Origin: Hydrogenophaga sp. BPS33
GTDB lineage: Bacteria > Pseudomonadota > Gammaproteobacteria > Burkholderiales > Burkholderiaceae_C
Direction of reading: 5' to 3'
Length of the DNA stretch: 64,000 nucleotides
Assembly: GCF_009859475.1 (NCBI RefSeq)
Contig: NZ_CP044549.1
Coordinates: forward strand, 3,782,001-3,846,000
The notes under the pieces are model-generated. The model was not told the origin of the DNA, did no database searches, and worked only from the letters and a program-made list of their open reading frames with translations. Positions 1 to 9,189 of the stretch are shown piece after piece (the first letter of the stretch is position 1; each line of letters opens with the position of its first letter). Made by a program: the position numbers and the translations under genes.

Positions 1-3000
1 TGCGCCTCTTCCGGTGTGCTCCCGCGCGCCAGCGCCTCGGCCGCCTCGCGCCGCACGCGGACTCGGATCGGGTTCACCTCGTCGGGCTCGTCGTCTTCGC
101 TGATCGCGGCGACCGCGCGCACCGCCGTGTCGAACAGGTCGATCACGTTGGGAAAGGCGTCGCGGAAAAAGCCGGAGACGCGCAGGGTCACGTCGATGCG
201 CGGGCGGTGGCGGATCGCCATGGGCAGCACCTCGACGTCCACCACGCGGTGGCTGCCGGGTGCCCACTTGGGCCGCACGCCGAGCAGCGCGAAAGCCTGG
301 CCGATGTCTTCACCGCCGGTGCGCATGGTGCTGGTGCCCCACACCGACAGGCCCACGGCCTGCGGGAAGTTGCCGTGGTCCTGCAGATGGCGCTCGACCA
401 CGCGCTCGGCCGCCTGCGCACCCATGGCATAGGCCGTGGGCGTGGGCACGGCGCGCGTGTCCACCGAATAGAAGTTGCGCCCGGTGGGCAGCACGTCGGG
501 CCGGCCGCGCGAGGGCGCACCGCTCGGACCGGCGGGCACGAAGCGGCCCGCAAGACCGCGCAGCAGTTGCGCGATTTCGTTCGGGCCGCAGGCATCGAGC
601 CGGGGCGCGAGCACCCCGCGCAGGCGCTGCATCACTTGCGCGGTTTGCGGCCATGCGCTTGCGTCGATCGGCGCAGCGTCTTCGCCCAGACATTTCTTCA
701 CGGTATCGATGGCCAGCAACTCCAGCCGCTCGCGCGTGTGGCCGGCGTGGCGCCAGGGCTCGCTGCTCTGCGCTTGCAGCGCGGCCGGGCGCGGACCGTT
801 CCAGGCATCGGCCCACGTGGGGTTCAAAGGATCGAAACCCGCCAGCCCAAGATCGTGCGCCAGCGCGGTGAGCAGACTGCCTTGCCCCACTGCGCTGCCG
901 CCGGGAAAGCGCGCCAGCGCCACCAGCGTGTCGGTGCGTTGTCGGTCTTGCGGCGAGCGCCCGAAGATGTGCAGGCCGTCGCGGATCTGCGACTCCTTGA
1001 TCTCGCACAGGTAGGCGTCCAGTTTGTTCAGCAGTTGTTCGCGCTGCGCGTCGTCGGCCGGCGGCTCGAAGCCGAGCTCGCGGTGCAACTGGTGCTCGAT
1101 CACCTGCGCCAGGATGCCTTCGCGCAGCCGCTTGGCGCGGCGCGGGTCGAGCGCGAGTGCTTCGTAGAACTCGTCCATCTGCCGTTCGAGCTCCTGCAGC
1201 GGGCCGTAGGTTTCGGCGCGCGTGATGGCGGGCATGAGGTGGTCGATGATCACCGCCTGCGTGCGGCGCTTGGCCTGGCTGCCCTCGCCGGGGTCGTTGA
1301 CGATGAAGGGATAGAGGTGCGGCAGCGGTCCCAGGATGGCGTCGGGCCAGCAGGCCGCACCCAGCGCCACACTTTTGCCGGGCAGCCATTCGAGGTTGCC
1401 GTGTTTGCCCACGTGCACCACCGCGTCCACTTTGAGGACGCGGCGCAGCCAGAAGTAGAAGGCGAGGTAGGCGTGCGTGGGCACGAGGTCGGCGTCGTGG
1501 TAGGTGGCCACCAGGTCCAGGTCGCGTCCGCGCGCGGGCTGGACGCCGACAAAGACCTGGCCCACGCGCAAGCCCGGCACGATGAAGCGGCCACTGCGCA
1601 GCATCGGGTCTTGTTCGGGCGCGCCCCACAGCGCGTTCACCGCTTGCTGGCTCTCCAGTGGGAGCGCTTCGAAATCGGCCAGGTAGTCGGCCAGGGACAG
1701 GCTCTGGTGCGCGGGCCGGTGGTGATTGGCATCGAGGTCGTTGGTGACGCCTTGCACCAGCGCGTCCATCAGATCGGCGCTGTCGGTGGGCACGTCGCCC
1801 ACGGCGTAACCGGCTTCGCACAAGGCTTGCAGGATGTGCACGGTGGAGGCCGGGGTGTCCAGCCCCACGCCGTTGGCCAGGCGTGCATCGTTGTTCGGGT
1901 AGTTGGCGAGGATGAGCGCGAGGCGCTTGCTGGCATTGGGCTTCTCGCGCAGCGCGCACCAGCGGCGCGCGAGTTCGGCCACGAAACGGATGCGCTCTGG
2001 CTCGGGTTGGTAACGCACCACGTCGACCTCGGTGCGCTCGCAGCGCCAGGCCAGGCCCTTGAAGCTGATGGCGCGCGTGCCGATGCGCCCGTCCACCTCG
2101 GGCAGCACGACTTGCATGGCGAGGTCGCGCGGCGCCAGGCCGTGCGGATCGGCGTCCCACTGCTCGCGCGCGCAACCGGCGGTGATGAGCTGCAGCACGG
2201 GTGCGTCGCCGAACAGGCCTTCGGGCAGCGCTTCGCCCGCACCGTCGCTGCCGTCGATAGACGCCACGGCGAAGCTGGTGGCATTGAGCACCACGCCTAC
2301 CCGGTGCTCGGCCACCAGGGTCTGCAACACGGTCAGGCTGGCCGGTGTTTTCAGGGAATCGATCGCCACCGCGAACGCGTTGAGCCCGACGTCGGCCAGG
2401 GCGGCGAGCACCGCATCGAACACGGCCGTATTGCCCGACTGCAGATGCGCACGGTAGAACACCAGCAAGGCCACCGGCGCCTCGGGCGACCACGGCGTGG
2501 CCGCGCCTTGGGGTGCGTACGGCAACACCGGCGGCAGGGGTGCGGGCGGCGGCGGTCGCGCGCCGATGCCGAATGCCGCATGGCCGATGAGCGAGAAAAA
2601 CAAGCGGGCGTTGTCGCGCCCGCCTTCGCGCAGGCAGCGCCAGAGCCGGTGGCAATCGTCGGGCGCGGCCGTGCTGCGAAGCATCAACTGCGGGTCCTGC
2701 ACGTTGTCGCCCGAGAACAGCGCGAGCCATTGGCCTTTGCGGGCGGCGAGCGAGACCACCTGCTCCACCACGTAGGCCCAGTCGCTGGGTGCGCCGAGGT
2801 GGTCGATGACCACCACGCGCGCGTGGCGCAGCACGTCGTCCACATACATGTCGGTGGACGCGGGCTGGCGCAACCACATCAGGTTGGCCAGGCGCACGCT
2901 GGGGAAGCCCTCGCCGAGGTGGGCGGCGGCGGCGGCCAGCAAGGAGAGCGTGGTGTCGGCCGCACTCAGCACCACGATGTCGCCCGGCGTCTGTTCGACG

Positions 3001-3062
3001 CGCACGATGCCCTGCCCGCCGTCTTCGACGTGGCCTCCAGGGCGGGCGTTGAGCAGGTGCAT
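1..3062 (-). CDS. cobN: Cobaltochelatase subunit CobN (C-terminus beyond window)
   Basis: Large subunit of the ATP-dependent aerobic cobaltochelatase, which inserts cobalt into hydrogenobyrinate a,c-diamide. The frame is open from the ATG at 3062 to the left edge, about 1020 residues, so roughly the last 200 of the usual 1250 or so are missing. Recognisable CobN stretches include LPTGRNFYSVDTRAVPTP, GLSVWGTSTMRTGGEDIGQA and VVHVGKHGNLEWLPGK. The start codon overlaps the cobW stop in a TGATG, which implies translational coupling. It is the last gene of the B12 operon visible here. The partner subunits CobS and CobT are not in the window. A magnesium chelatase H subunit is related, but the cobW/cobO context supports cobalt. 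Confidence 0.95.
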   Translation of the reverse strand, partial: MHLLNARPGGHVEDGGQGIVRVEQTPGDIVVLSAADTTLSLLAAAAAHLGEGFPSVRLANLMWLRQPASTDMYVDDVLRHARVVVIDHLGAPSDWAYVVEQVVSLAARKGQWLALFSGDNVQDPQLMLRSTAAPDDCHRLWRCLREGGRDNARLFFSLIGHAAFGIGARPPPPAPLPPVLPYAPQGAATPWSPEAPVALLVFYRAHLQSGNTAVFDAVLAALADVGLNAFAVAIDSLKTPASLTVLQTLVAEHRVGVVLNATSFAVASIDGSDGAGEALPEGLFGDAPVLQLITAGCAREQWDADPHGLAPRDLAMQVVLPEVDGRIGTRAISFKGLAWRCERTEVDVVRYQPEPERIRFVAELARRWCALREKPNASKRLALILANYPNNDARLANGVGLDTPASTVHILQALCEAGYAVGDVPTDSADLMDALVQGVTNDLDANHHRPAHQSLSLADYLADFEALPLESQQAVNALWGAPEQDPMLRSGRFIVPGLRVGQVFVGVQPARGRDLDLVATYHDADLVPTHAYLAFYFWLRRVLKVDAVVHVGKHGNLEWLPGKSVALGAACWPDAILGPLPHLYPFIVNDPGEGSQAKRRTQAVIIDHLMPAITRAETYGPLQELERQMDEFYEALALDPRRAKRLREGILAQVIEHQLHRELGFEPPADDAQREQLLNKLDAYLCEIKESQIRDGLHIFGRSPQDRQRTDTLVALARFPGGSAVGQGSLLTALAHDLGLAGFDPLNPTWADAWNGPRPAALQAQSSEPWRHAGHTRERLELLAIDTVKKCLGEDAAPIDASAWPQTAQVMQRLRGVLAPRLDACGPNEIAQLLRGLAGRFVPAGPSGAPSRGRPDVLPTGRNFYSVDTRAVPTPTAYAMGAQAAERVVERHLQDHGNFPQAVGLSVWGTSTMRTGGEDIGQAFALLGVRPKWAPGSHRVVDVEVLPMAIRHRPRIDVTLRVSGFFRDAFPNVIDLFDTAVRAVAAISEDDEPDEVNPIRVRVRREAAEALARGSTPEEA

Positions 3063-4126
3063 CAGGCAGCCGCTGTGTCGGCGAGCAGCGCGGACTGCAC
3101 TTCTTGTTGCAACGCCACGGCATCGAGGTGATCGCCGATCAACACCAGGCGCGTGGCGCGCGCCTCGTCGGCGCGCCAGGGCCGGTCGAAGTGGCTGTCG
3201 AAGCGCGCGCCCACGCCCTGCACCACCAGGCGCATGGCCGCGCCAGGCAAGGCGACGAAGCCTTTAACGCGGTAGATCTCGTGGCGCTGCACCAAGGCCA
3301 CGAGCGTGTCGATCAGCCGCTGGCGGTCGGCCACGTCAAGCGCGATCGAGACCGATTCGAACTCATCGTGGTCGTGGTCCTCTTCTTCGTCGTGGTGGGT
3401 CTTGCGCTGGTGAATCGCGTCTTCCACCGCGCGCTCCATGCCAAGCAGCACGCCCAGATCGAGCTGACCGTGTTGCGCGCGCACCAGCTTCACACCGGCG
3501 GGGGTCTCGGCGCGGATGGTTTTCTCCACCTCGGCCAGCACGGCTTCTTCCATGCCATCGGTCTTGTGCACGATCACCAGGTCGGCGGTGGCGAGTTGGT
3601 CTTCGAACAACTCGGCCAGCGGCGATTCGTGGTCCAGGTTCTCGTCGGCGCGGCGTTGCGCGTCCACCGCCACCGGGTCTTCGGCGAAGCGGCCGGCGGC
3701 CACGGCCGGTGCGTCCACCACGGTGATGACCGCGTCCACCGTGAAGGCGTTGCGCAGCGCGGGCCATTGGAAGGCTTGCACCAGCGGCTTGGGCAGCGCG
3801 AGGCCCGAGGTTTCGATGACCAGGTGGTCGATCTGGTCGCGCCGCGCGGCCAATTGCTCCATCACCGGCGCGAACTCTTCCTGCACCGTGCAGCACAGGC
3901 AGCCGTTGGCCAGTTCGTAGAGCTGGCCGTTTTCTTCGCCGTTCTCGTCGCAGCCAATGCCACAGCCGCGCAGCAGTTCGCCGTCGATGCCGAGTTCGCC
4001 GAACTCGTTGACGATGACGGCGATGCGCTTGCCCTGCGCGTTCGTGAGCAGGTGGCGCAGCAGCGTGGTCTTGCCAGCGCCGAGGAAGCCGGTGACGATG
4101 GTGGCGGGGATCTTGCGGGTTTGCAT
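3062..4126 (-). CDS. cobW: CobW GTP-dependent metallochaperone
   Basis: G3E-family P-loop GTPase thought to deliver cobalt to the CobN chelatase. It has Walker [10 protein letters not shown] at residues 13-21, the metal-binding CxCC motif (CLCC, residues 76-79), an HKTD variant of the NKxD guanine motif, and a His/Asp/Glu-rich loop ([14 protein letters not shown], about residues 243-256) that is a probable metal site. The C-terminal half is a normal CobW_C domain. An upstream in-frame TTG at 4141 would add five residues, but ATG 4126 has a GGAG sequence 9 bases before it and is preferred. Length is 354 residues, usual for CobW. It lies between a BtuF-like gene and cobN. Confidence 0.95.
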   Translation of the reverse strand: MQTRKIPATIVTGFLGAGKTTLLRHLLTNAQGKRIAVIVNEFGELGIDGELLRGCGIGCDENGEENGQLYELANGCLCCTVQEEFAPVMEQLAARRDQIDHLVIETSGLALPKPLVQAFQWPALRNAFTVDAVITVVDAPAVAAGRFAEDPVAVDAQRRADENLDHESPLAELFEDQLATADLVIVHKTDGMEEAVLAEVEKTIRAETPAGVKLVRAQHGQLDLGVLLGMERAVEDAIHQRKTHHDEEEDHDHDEFESVSIALDVADRQRLIDTLVALVQRHEIYRVKGFVALPGAAMRLVVQGVGARFDSHFDRPWRADEARATRLVLIGDHLDAVALQQEVQSALLADTAAA

Positions 4127-4142
4127 GGGGGTGTTCTCCAAG

Positions 4143-4982
4143 TCAATGTTTCGTGGGCAGGGCGAGCAGGCAATCGACCAGCATGTGCGCAGCTTCTCCC
4201 AGGCGCGGGCCGGGGCGCGAGAGCAGGTCCATGCGCTCGGCGTCGAGCTGGCAGACCTGCTGTTGGCGCAGCGCGCGCATGCCGGCCCAACCCGGGCGGT
4301 CGGCCACGGTCGAGAGCGTGGTTTGCGGGCCGATGATCAGATCGGGCGCGCGGCGCACCACCATCTCGGGGTTCACGCGCGGGAATAGCGCGCCCTCGCC
4401 GCCGCTCAGCACGATGTTCTGCAGCCCCAGCCGGGCCACGGTTTCGCCGATGAAGCTGCGGTCGCTCGCGGCGGTGGGGCCGATGCCGACCTCGATGTAC
4501 ACGGTGCGACCGCGCAACGCGGCCGGCACGCGGCGCGCCGCGGCGTCGAGCTCGCGTTCGATGCGCTGCACCAGTTCCTGGGCGCGCAGCGGTTCGCCGA
4601 GCGAGTGGCCGAGCGCGAGCAGCATGCGCCGGAGATCGGCGTGGGTGCGCGCGTCGAACACCTGCACCGGCACACCGAGTTGCGCCAGGCGCTCGCCCGC
4701 GCGGCTGCGCGGCCCGAGCAAGACCATGTCGGGCTTGAGCGCGACGATGCCTTCGATCTGCGCGTCCTGCAGGCCGCCGAGCTTGGGTAGCCTGGCCACG
4801 TGGCCAGGCCCGCTCGAATAGCGGTCGGTGCCGACCAGCTCGGCGCAGTGGCCGAGTGCGCAGACGGCTTCGGTGAGCGAGGGCGACATGGTGACGATGC
4901 GGTGCTGGGCGAGCGCGGGCGCCGCCATGCCGCCGAGCAGACCCAGCATCGCCAACGCGGGCACGGGCAGCATCGAGCCCAT
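4143..4982 (-). CDS. Periplasmic cobalamin-binding protein (BtuF-like), copy 1
   Basis: Substrate-binding protein of a vitamin B12/cobinamide ABC importer. A signal peptide covers about residues 1-28 (hydrophobic [17 protein letters not shown] cleavage region). The mature part starts [18 protein letters not shown] and carries the class III fold signatures [22 protein letters not shown] and [19 protein letters not shown]. Start chosen at ATG 4982 because it overlaps the cobO stop and gives a clean signal peptide; the longer frame upstream lies inside cobO. It is one of three binding proteins in this operon and resembles the one at 7470-8630 in motif order. The length, 279 residues, is normal. 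Confidence 0.9.
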   Translation of the reverse strand: MGSMLPVPALAMLGLLGGMAAPALAQHRIVTMSPSLTEAVCALGHCAELVGTDRYSSGPGHVARLPKLGGLQDAQIEGIVALKPDMVLLGPRSRAGERLAQLGVPVQVFDARTHADLRRMLLALGHSLGEPLRAQELVQRIERELDAAARRVPAALRGRTVYIEVGIGPTAASDRSFIGETVARLGLQNIVLSGGEGALFPRVNPEMVVRRAPDLIIGPQTTLSTVADRPGWAGMRALRQQQVCQLDAERMDLLSRPGPRLGEAAHMLVDCLLALPTKH

Positions 4983-5551
4983 CAGTCCTCGATACCTCGC
5001 TGAGCGGGAACGCCTGCTTTGAAATGGTGCTTCACCAGCGCCATCTCGGTCACCGTGTCGGCCAGTTCGATCAATTCGGCCGGCGCACCGCGCCCGGTGA
5101 GCACCACGTGCACCTGGCTCGGCCGCTCGCGCAGGCACGCCAGCACCGCGTCCAGCGGCACCCAGCCATAACGCAGCGGGTACATGATTTCGTCGAGCAC
5201 CACCATGAAGTGTTCGCCCGAGCGGATGGTGGCCTCGGCCTTGGCCCAGCCTTCGCGCGCGAGCTCGGCGGAGTGGTCCAGGTCGCGGCTCTTCCAGCTG
5301 AAGCCATCGCCCAAACCTTCGATCGGAATGCCCAACTGCTCGAACAGCCGGTGCTCGCCGAAACGCGCCGATGGCACCTTCATGAACTGGTACACCTTCA
5401 CCGACTTGCCGCGACCATGCGCGCGCAAGGCCAGGCCGAACGCAGCCGTGCTCTTGCCCTTGCCGGTGCCGGTGTGCACGATCACCAGGCCGCGCCGTTC
5501 ACCCTGGGGTTTGGGGGTGTCGCGCAGCACGGGAGGTTGTTCGATTTCCAT
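4982..5551 (-). CDS. cobO: Cob(I)yrinic acid a,c-diamide adenosyltransferase
   Basis: CobA/CobO/BtuR-type ATP:corrinoid adenosyltransferase, which adds the 5'-deoxyadenosyl ligand to corrinoids. The P-loop [10 protein letters not shown] is at residues 26-35, followed by [21 protein letters not shown] and the conserved LDEIMYPL and [10 protein letters not shown] blocks. ATG 5551 is preferred over a longer upstream frame because GGAG lies 8 bases before it and the length (189 residues) fits the family. The stop overlaps the start of the binding-protein gene at 4982. It is in the B12 operon downstream of btuD, after a 16-base gap, one of the few non-overlapping junctions of the operon. Confidence 0.95.
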   Translation of the reverse strand: MEIEQPPVLRDTPKPQGERRGLVIVHTGTGKGKSTAAFGLALRAHGRGKSVKVYQFMKVPSARFGEHRLFEQLGIPIEGLGDGFSWKSRDLDHSAELAREGWAKAEATIRSGEHFMVVLDEIMYPLRYGWVPLDAVLACLRERPSQVHVVLTGRGAPAELIELADTVTEMALVKHHFKAGVPAQRGIED

Positions 5552-5567
5552 CTTCGTACTCCAAAAA

Positions 5568-6329
5568 TCAACGGGGCAGCGCGACCCACTGGTCGCCCAG
5601 CGGATGGATCGCGATGCGGTGGTCAAAGACCTGTTCAAGGGCTTGGTGCGTGGCCGAGTCGTTGCAGCCGCCCTGGTGGCACACGCGGCCCTGGGCCATC
5701 ACCACCATCTGGTCGGCGTGCAGTGCCATGCCGATTTCGTGCAGCACGCTCACCACGGTCTTGCCCTGGGCCACGAGTTCGCGCACCAGCAGCAGCCAGT
5801 CGGCCTGGTGCGGCGGGTCCAGGTTGGCCAGGGGTTCGTCCATCAACATCACCTCGGCCTGCACCGCGAGCAGGCGGGCCAGCAACACGCGCTGGCGCTC
5901 ACCGCCCGAGAGCGCGCCCAGCGGCCGTTCGCGCCAGTCCCAGGCCTGGGTGGCGCGCAGCGCCTGTTCGACCGCCGCGCGATCCACTTCCGAAGGCGGC
6001 GCGAGCCAGGCCTGGTGCGGCAGGCGGCCGAGCATGGCCACGTCCCACACGCTGAGGTCGTCCGCGCCCGGCTCGCCCTGCCCCAGCCAGGCCAGGCAGC
6101 GCGCGCGTTCGCGGCCACGCCATTGCGCCAGGGGCCGCTCAAACAGTTGCACCCCGCCGCTGTGGGGCAGCAGGCCGGCCAAGGTTTTCAGCAAGGTCGA
6201 CTTGCCCGCGCCGTTGGGGCCGACGATGCTGGTCCAGCGCGCGGCGGGCAGCGCCACGTCGATGCCGTGCAGCACGGGCGCGCCACCCAGCGCCACGCCG
6301 ATGCCTTCGGCGAGCAGCGCGGCGCTCAC
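5568..6329 (-). CDS. btuD: Cobalamin ABC importer ATPase BtuD-like
   Basis: ATP-hydrolysing subunit of the vitamin B12/iron-siderophore type importer. Walker [11 protein letters not shown] is at residues 36-45, the ABC signature LSGGERQR at 140-147, Walker B VMLMDEP at about 160-166 and the switch His in SVLHE near 196. The start is GTG 6329, overlapping the btuC stop (GTGA) with a good GGAGG ahead of it at about 6336-6340. Length is 253 residues, as expected for BtuD or FecE. Placement directly after btuC and among cob genes points to cobalamin rather than siderophore as the substrate. Confidence 0.92.
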   Translation of the reverse strand: MSAALLAEGIGVALGGAPVLHGIDVALPAARWTSIVGPNGAGKSTLLKTLAGLLPHSGGVQLFERPLAQWRGRERARCLAWLGQGEPGADDLSVWDVAMLGRLPHQAWLAPPSEVDRAAVEQALRATQAWDWRERPLGALSGGERQRVLLARLLAVQAEVMLMDEPLANLDPPHQADWLLLVRELVAQGKTVVSVLHEIGMALHADQMVVMAQGRVCHQGGCNDSATHQALEQVFDHRIAIHPLGDQWVALPR

Positions 6330-7330
6330 AGACCACCTCCCGGCCGGCGGCGCCGGTGCATCAACCACAACAGATAGGTGCCACCGAGCACGGCCGTGAG
6401 CACCCCCACCGGCAGTTCCTGCGGCGCGATGATCCAGCGCGCCAGCACATCGGCCGCCATCAGCAACAGGCCGCCCATGAAGGCACTGAGCACGATCAGG
6501 CGGCCGTGCGTGGTCTTCACGATCGAGCGCACCAGGTGCGGCGAGGCCAGGCCCACGAAGGCGATCAGGCCGGTCTGCGCCACGGCCGCGCCGGTGGCCA
6601 GCGCGAGCACCGCCACCAGCACCGCGCGCACCGCACCCAGCGGCAGGCCCAGGCTGATGGCCGTGGCCTCGCCCAGCGCCAGGCCGTCGAGCACGCGGCC
6701 CAACGATGCCGCCACCAACACGGCCGCCAACAGCATGGCGGCCATCACGCCGCACGCGGTCCAGCCGACAAAGCCGGTGCTGCCGAGCATGAAGCCCTGC
6801 ATGGCCTGCAAGGTGTCGGGCGAGGCGATGGTGACCAGGTCGCGTCCCGCGCCCAGTACAACGCCCACGATGACGCCGGCCAGCAGCAGGCGCAGCGTGT
6901 GCTGCACGCCCTTGGCCAGCGCCAGCGTGAGCACCACGCCGATCACCGCGCCCGCGAAGGCGGCGCCGGTCAGGCCCAGGCGCACCAGCCATTGCGTGGC
7001 GAAGGGCGTGGTGCCGAACAAGGCCAGGGCGATTGCCACGCCCAGCGCGGCACCCGAAGCGCTGCCCAGCAGATACGGATCGGCCAGCGGATTGCGGAAC
7101 AGGCCTTGCGCCACCGCGCCGGCCAGCCCCAGCAGCGCACCGGCCACCCAGGCACCGAGGGTGCGCGGCAGGCGGATGTCCCAGAGGATCTGCCAGGCCA
7201 CGGGGTCGTGGCGCGCGTGCAGCACGCTGTCAAAGCCGGTGCTGCCCACGCCCACGCCGAGCAGCAGCACGGCAGCCGCCACGACCAGCAAGGCGGTGCC
7301 TAGCCAGAGGCTGTGGCGCGCGCCACTCAT
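6326..7330 (-). CDS. btuC: Cobalamin ABC importer permease BtuC-like
   Basis: FecCD/BtuC-family inner-membrane permease, 334 residues and about 9-10 hydrophobic segments. Signature stretches include RLPRTLGAWVAGALLGLAG, GLFRNPLADPYLLGSASGA, GLIAFVGLASPHLVR and the C-terminal QELPVGVLTAVLGGTYLLWL, all typical of this family. ATG 7330 is chosen because GAGGAG precedes it by about 8 bases; an upstream in-frame start would lack a ribosome site. The stop overlaps the btuD GTG start. A REP-like repeat fills the 139-base gap between it and the preceding binding-protein gene. Confidence 0.93.
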   Translation of the reverse strand: MSGARHSLWLGTALLVVAAAVLLLGVGVGSTGFDSVLHARHDPVAWQILWDIRLPRTLGAWVAGALLGLAGAVAQGLFRNPLADPYLLGSASGAALGVAIALALFGTTPFATQWLVRLGLTGAAFAGAVIGVVLTLALAKGVQHTLRLLLAGVIVGVVLGAGRDLVTIASPDTLQAMQGFMLGSTGFVGWTACGVMAAMLLAAVLVAASLGRVLDGLALGEATAISLGLPLGAVRAVLVAVLALATGAAVAQTGLIAFVGLASPHLVRSIVKTTHGRLIVLSAFMGGLLLMAADVLARWIIAPQELPVGVLTAVLGGTYLLWLMHRRRRPGGGL

Positions 7331-7377
7331 CTCTGTTGCTCCTCTGCGCCGAAGCACAACCCGCAACGCATGAAACA

Positions 7378-7469
7378 GTCCAGCCCAGGGGCACCGAGGG
7401 TCCGGCTTCGCCGGCCCCAGGTGCCGCCCCCCTTCCAGGGGGGAGCGCCGAAGGCGCGCAGGGGGTGTT
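7378..7469. repeat. GC-rich palindromic repeat between two B12 operon genes
   Basis: The gap between btuC and the upstream binding-protein gene holds nested inverted repeats (GGTCCGGC/GCCGGCCCC and GCGCC/GGCGC) with C-runs. The segment CCCCCTTCCAGG...GGAGCGCCGAAGGCGCGCAGGGGG recurs in related form at about 36820-36885, so it looks like a dispersed Burkholderiales repeat rather than a gene. It may form a stable hairpin in the operon mRNA. Confidence 0.6.
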
Positions 7470-8630
7470 TCATTTCTTGCCTTTCTCGGTGATGCAGCGC
7501 GCCATCAACCGCGCGGCCTCGGCCATGCGCGGCCCGGGGCGCACCAACACGTCGGACTCATCCGCCGTGAACACGCACACGCGCTGCTCGCGCAAGGCAC
7601 GCATGCCGCGCCAGCCGGGTCGCAACTCCAGCCCTTGCACGTTGCGCGAGCCGATCATGATCAGGTCCGGGTTGGCGCGCACCACGTACTCCGGGTTGAC
7701 GCGCGGGAACGGGCCGAGTGAGGGCGCGACGATGTTCTGCACACCCAGGCGCGCCATCATCTCGCCGATGAAAGAACCCGTGCCGGCGGCGTAGCCCCCG
7801 GCGCTCACTTCGTAATACACGCGCAGGGAGCGCGCTGCCGGTGGCAGGGACTGCGCCGCCGCCGACACGCCCGCGTCGATGGCGCGCCAGATGCGCTGCG
7901 CGTCGGGCACCTCCAGCAGCTCGCCGAGCTTGCCCATGACGCGCTGCGCACCCGCCGAATCCTTGGGCTCCATGGCCAGCACCTTCACACCCAGCGATTC
8001 GAGCCGCTGCACGCCGCGCGACGAGGTGGCCATGAGCACCACGTCGGGCTTCAAGGCGACGATGGCTTCGATGTTGGGGTCGATGCCACCACCGACCTGC
8101 GGCAGTTGGCGCACCGAGGCGGGGTAGTTGGAGTACCGGTCCACGCCCACCAGGCGGTGGCATTGGCCGAGTTCGCACACGGTTTCGGTGAGCGAGGGCA
8201 AGACCGAGACGATGCGTTGCGGCGATGCCGGCAGGGTTACTGCCATGCCTCGGTCGTCGGTGACGGTGAGGGGTGCAGCTTGCAGCGTGCCCATGAACGT
8301 CAACAGCGACACGACGACGCCCCACCGCCAAGCTGTCCTGCCGCGAGAGCGGTGCCTTGCTCCCTCGCCCCTCTGGGGAGAGGGTGGGGGTGAGGGGCAC
8401 GCGAGAAGTGCTGCGGCTTCTTGCCAACAACCCTCACCCCCACCCTCTCCCGCCAGCGGGAGAGGGAGCCATGCACGCACGCCGGCAAGGCCACCAAACA
8501 CCCCCGCCAGAGAGGAAGCCCGCTCCCTCTCCCGCTTTGCGGGAGAGGGTTGGGGTGAGGGTGCCCCCGTTCCCGCATGCAGGATAAGGAGAAGGCGCAG
8601 CCGGCGAGCGAAGGCGTTACGCATGCGCAT
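7470..8630 (-). CDS. Periplasmic cobalamin-binding protein (BtuF-like), copy 2, repeat-expanded N-terminus
   Basis: Substrate-binding protein with the family blocks IVSVLPSLTETVCELGQCHRLV, VGVDRYSNYP, IEAIVALKPDVVLMA, GSFIGEMMARLGVQNIV and FPRVNPEYVV. The mature domain begins after VVSLLTFMGTLQAAP. The in-frame start at 8630 or 8624 overlaps the cobU end, as at other junctions of this operon, but the first hundred or so codons cross three copies of a REP-like repeat (8359-8563), giving low-complexity PSPQPSPAKRER-type sequence. A possible internal restart is GTG 8312, just before the hydrophobic segment. The fold domain is sound; which start is used, and whether the repeat-encoded part is made, is open. 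Confidence 0.78.
   Translation of the reverse strand: MRMRNAFARRLRLLLILHAGTGAPSPQPSPAKRERERASSLAGVFGGLAGVRAWLPLPLAGEGGGEGCWQEAAALLACPSPPPSPQRGEGARHRSRGRTAWRWGVVVSLLTFMGTLQAAPLTVTDDRGMAVTLPASPQRIVSVLPSLTETVCELGQCHRLVGVDRYSNYPASVRQLPQVGGGIDPNIEAIVALKPDVVLMATSSRGVQRLESLGVKVLAMEPKDSAGAQRVMGKLGELLEVPDAQRIWRAIDAGVSAAAQSLPPAARSLRVYYEVSAGGYAAGTGSFIGEMMARLGVQNIVAPSLGPFPRVNPEYVVRANPDLIMIGSRNVQGLELRPGWRGMRALREQRVCVFTADESDVLVRPGPRMAEAARLMARCITEKGKK
8359..8563. repeat. Three REP-like palindromic repeats inside the 5' part of a gene
   Basis: Three copies of a 39-42 base element reading GCTCCCTC..CCC..GGGAGAGGGT(T/G)GGGGTGAGGG occur at about 8359-8397, 8430-8470 (inverted) and 8522-8563. Each has an internal short palindrome around CCCGC/GCGGG. 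They are intergenic-type repeats in many betaproteobacteria, but here they lie within the open frame of the binding-protein gene without breaking it. Confidence 0.8.
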
Positions 8631-9189
8631 CTTTCAACGTCAAAGCCAAACCCGCGGCCATCAAGGTCACACGTTCGCACGCGGCCGCCACGGCCTGGTT
8701 CAGACCGCCGAGCGCATCGACGAAGGCACGCGTCTCGCGCCCCAGGGGGATCACGCCCAGGCCGATCTCGTTGCCCACCAGCACCACCGGCCCTGGCGCG
8801 GCGGCGATCGCCTCGCACAAGGCGCGCGTCGGCCCGGCCGCATCGAGCGTGGCCACGCCCTCGGCGGGCATGGTCAGGTTGGTCAGCCACAGCGTGAGGC
8901 AGTCCACCACCACCAGCGTGCCGGGCGCGCTGTGCGCGCGCAGGGCCTCGGGCAGGGCCAAGGGTTCTTCCACCGTGGCCACGCCCGGCACGCGCTCGGC
9001 GCGGTCGCGCTGGTGGCGCGCGATGCGCTCGCGCATTTCCTCGTCCCAGGCCTGGCCGGTGGCGACCATCACGGCGCGGTGGTGGGGTGCGGCGTCCAGC
9101 CATTGCCGCGCCAGCAGCTCCGCGCGGCGCGACTTGCCGCTGCGCTGGCCGCCGAGAATGAATTCGCTGCGCGCGATCGTGTCAACCAT
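8617..9189 (-). CDS. cobU: Adenosylcobinamide kinase / adenosylcobinamide-phosphate guanylyltransferase
   Basis: Bifunctional enzyme of nucleotide-loop assembly (CobU/CobP): it phosphorylates adenosylcobinamide and then transfers GMP. The P-loop GGQRSGKS is at residues 13-20, followed by AELLARQWL, ATGQAWDEEMRERIARHQ, the CLTLWLTN block and VGNEIGLGVIP, all conserved in the family. It is 190 residues long, which is normal. The start overlaps the end of the upstream cobalamin-binding-protein gene by 8 bases and the TAA stop overlaps the next frame. No cobD, cobS or cobC is in the window, so the rest of loop assembly must be elsewhere. Confidence 0.95.
   Translation of the reverse strand: MVDTIARSEFILGGQRSGKSRRAELLARQWLDAAPHHRAVMVATGQAWDEEMRERIARHQRDRAERVPGVATVEEPLALPEALRAHSAPGTLVVVDCLTLWLTNLTMPAEGVATLDAAGPTRALCEAIAAAPGPVVLVGNEIGLGVIPLGRETRAFVDALGGLNQAVAAACERVTLMAAGLALTLKDAHA

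Noticed and set aside
207..3131. Long plus-strand open frame opposite cobN
   Set aside because: It is a composition shadow of GC-rich cobN; the minus-strand frame matches CobN along its whole length and the plus frame has no family features.
8359..8563. Three short repeats resembling a CRISPR array
   Set aside because: Spacing and orientation differ (one copy is inverted), there are no uniform spacers and no cas genes.
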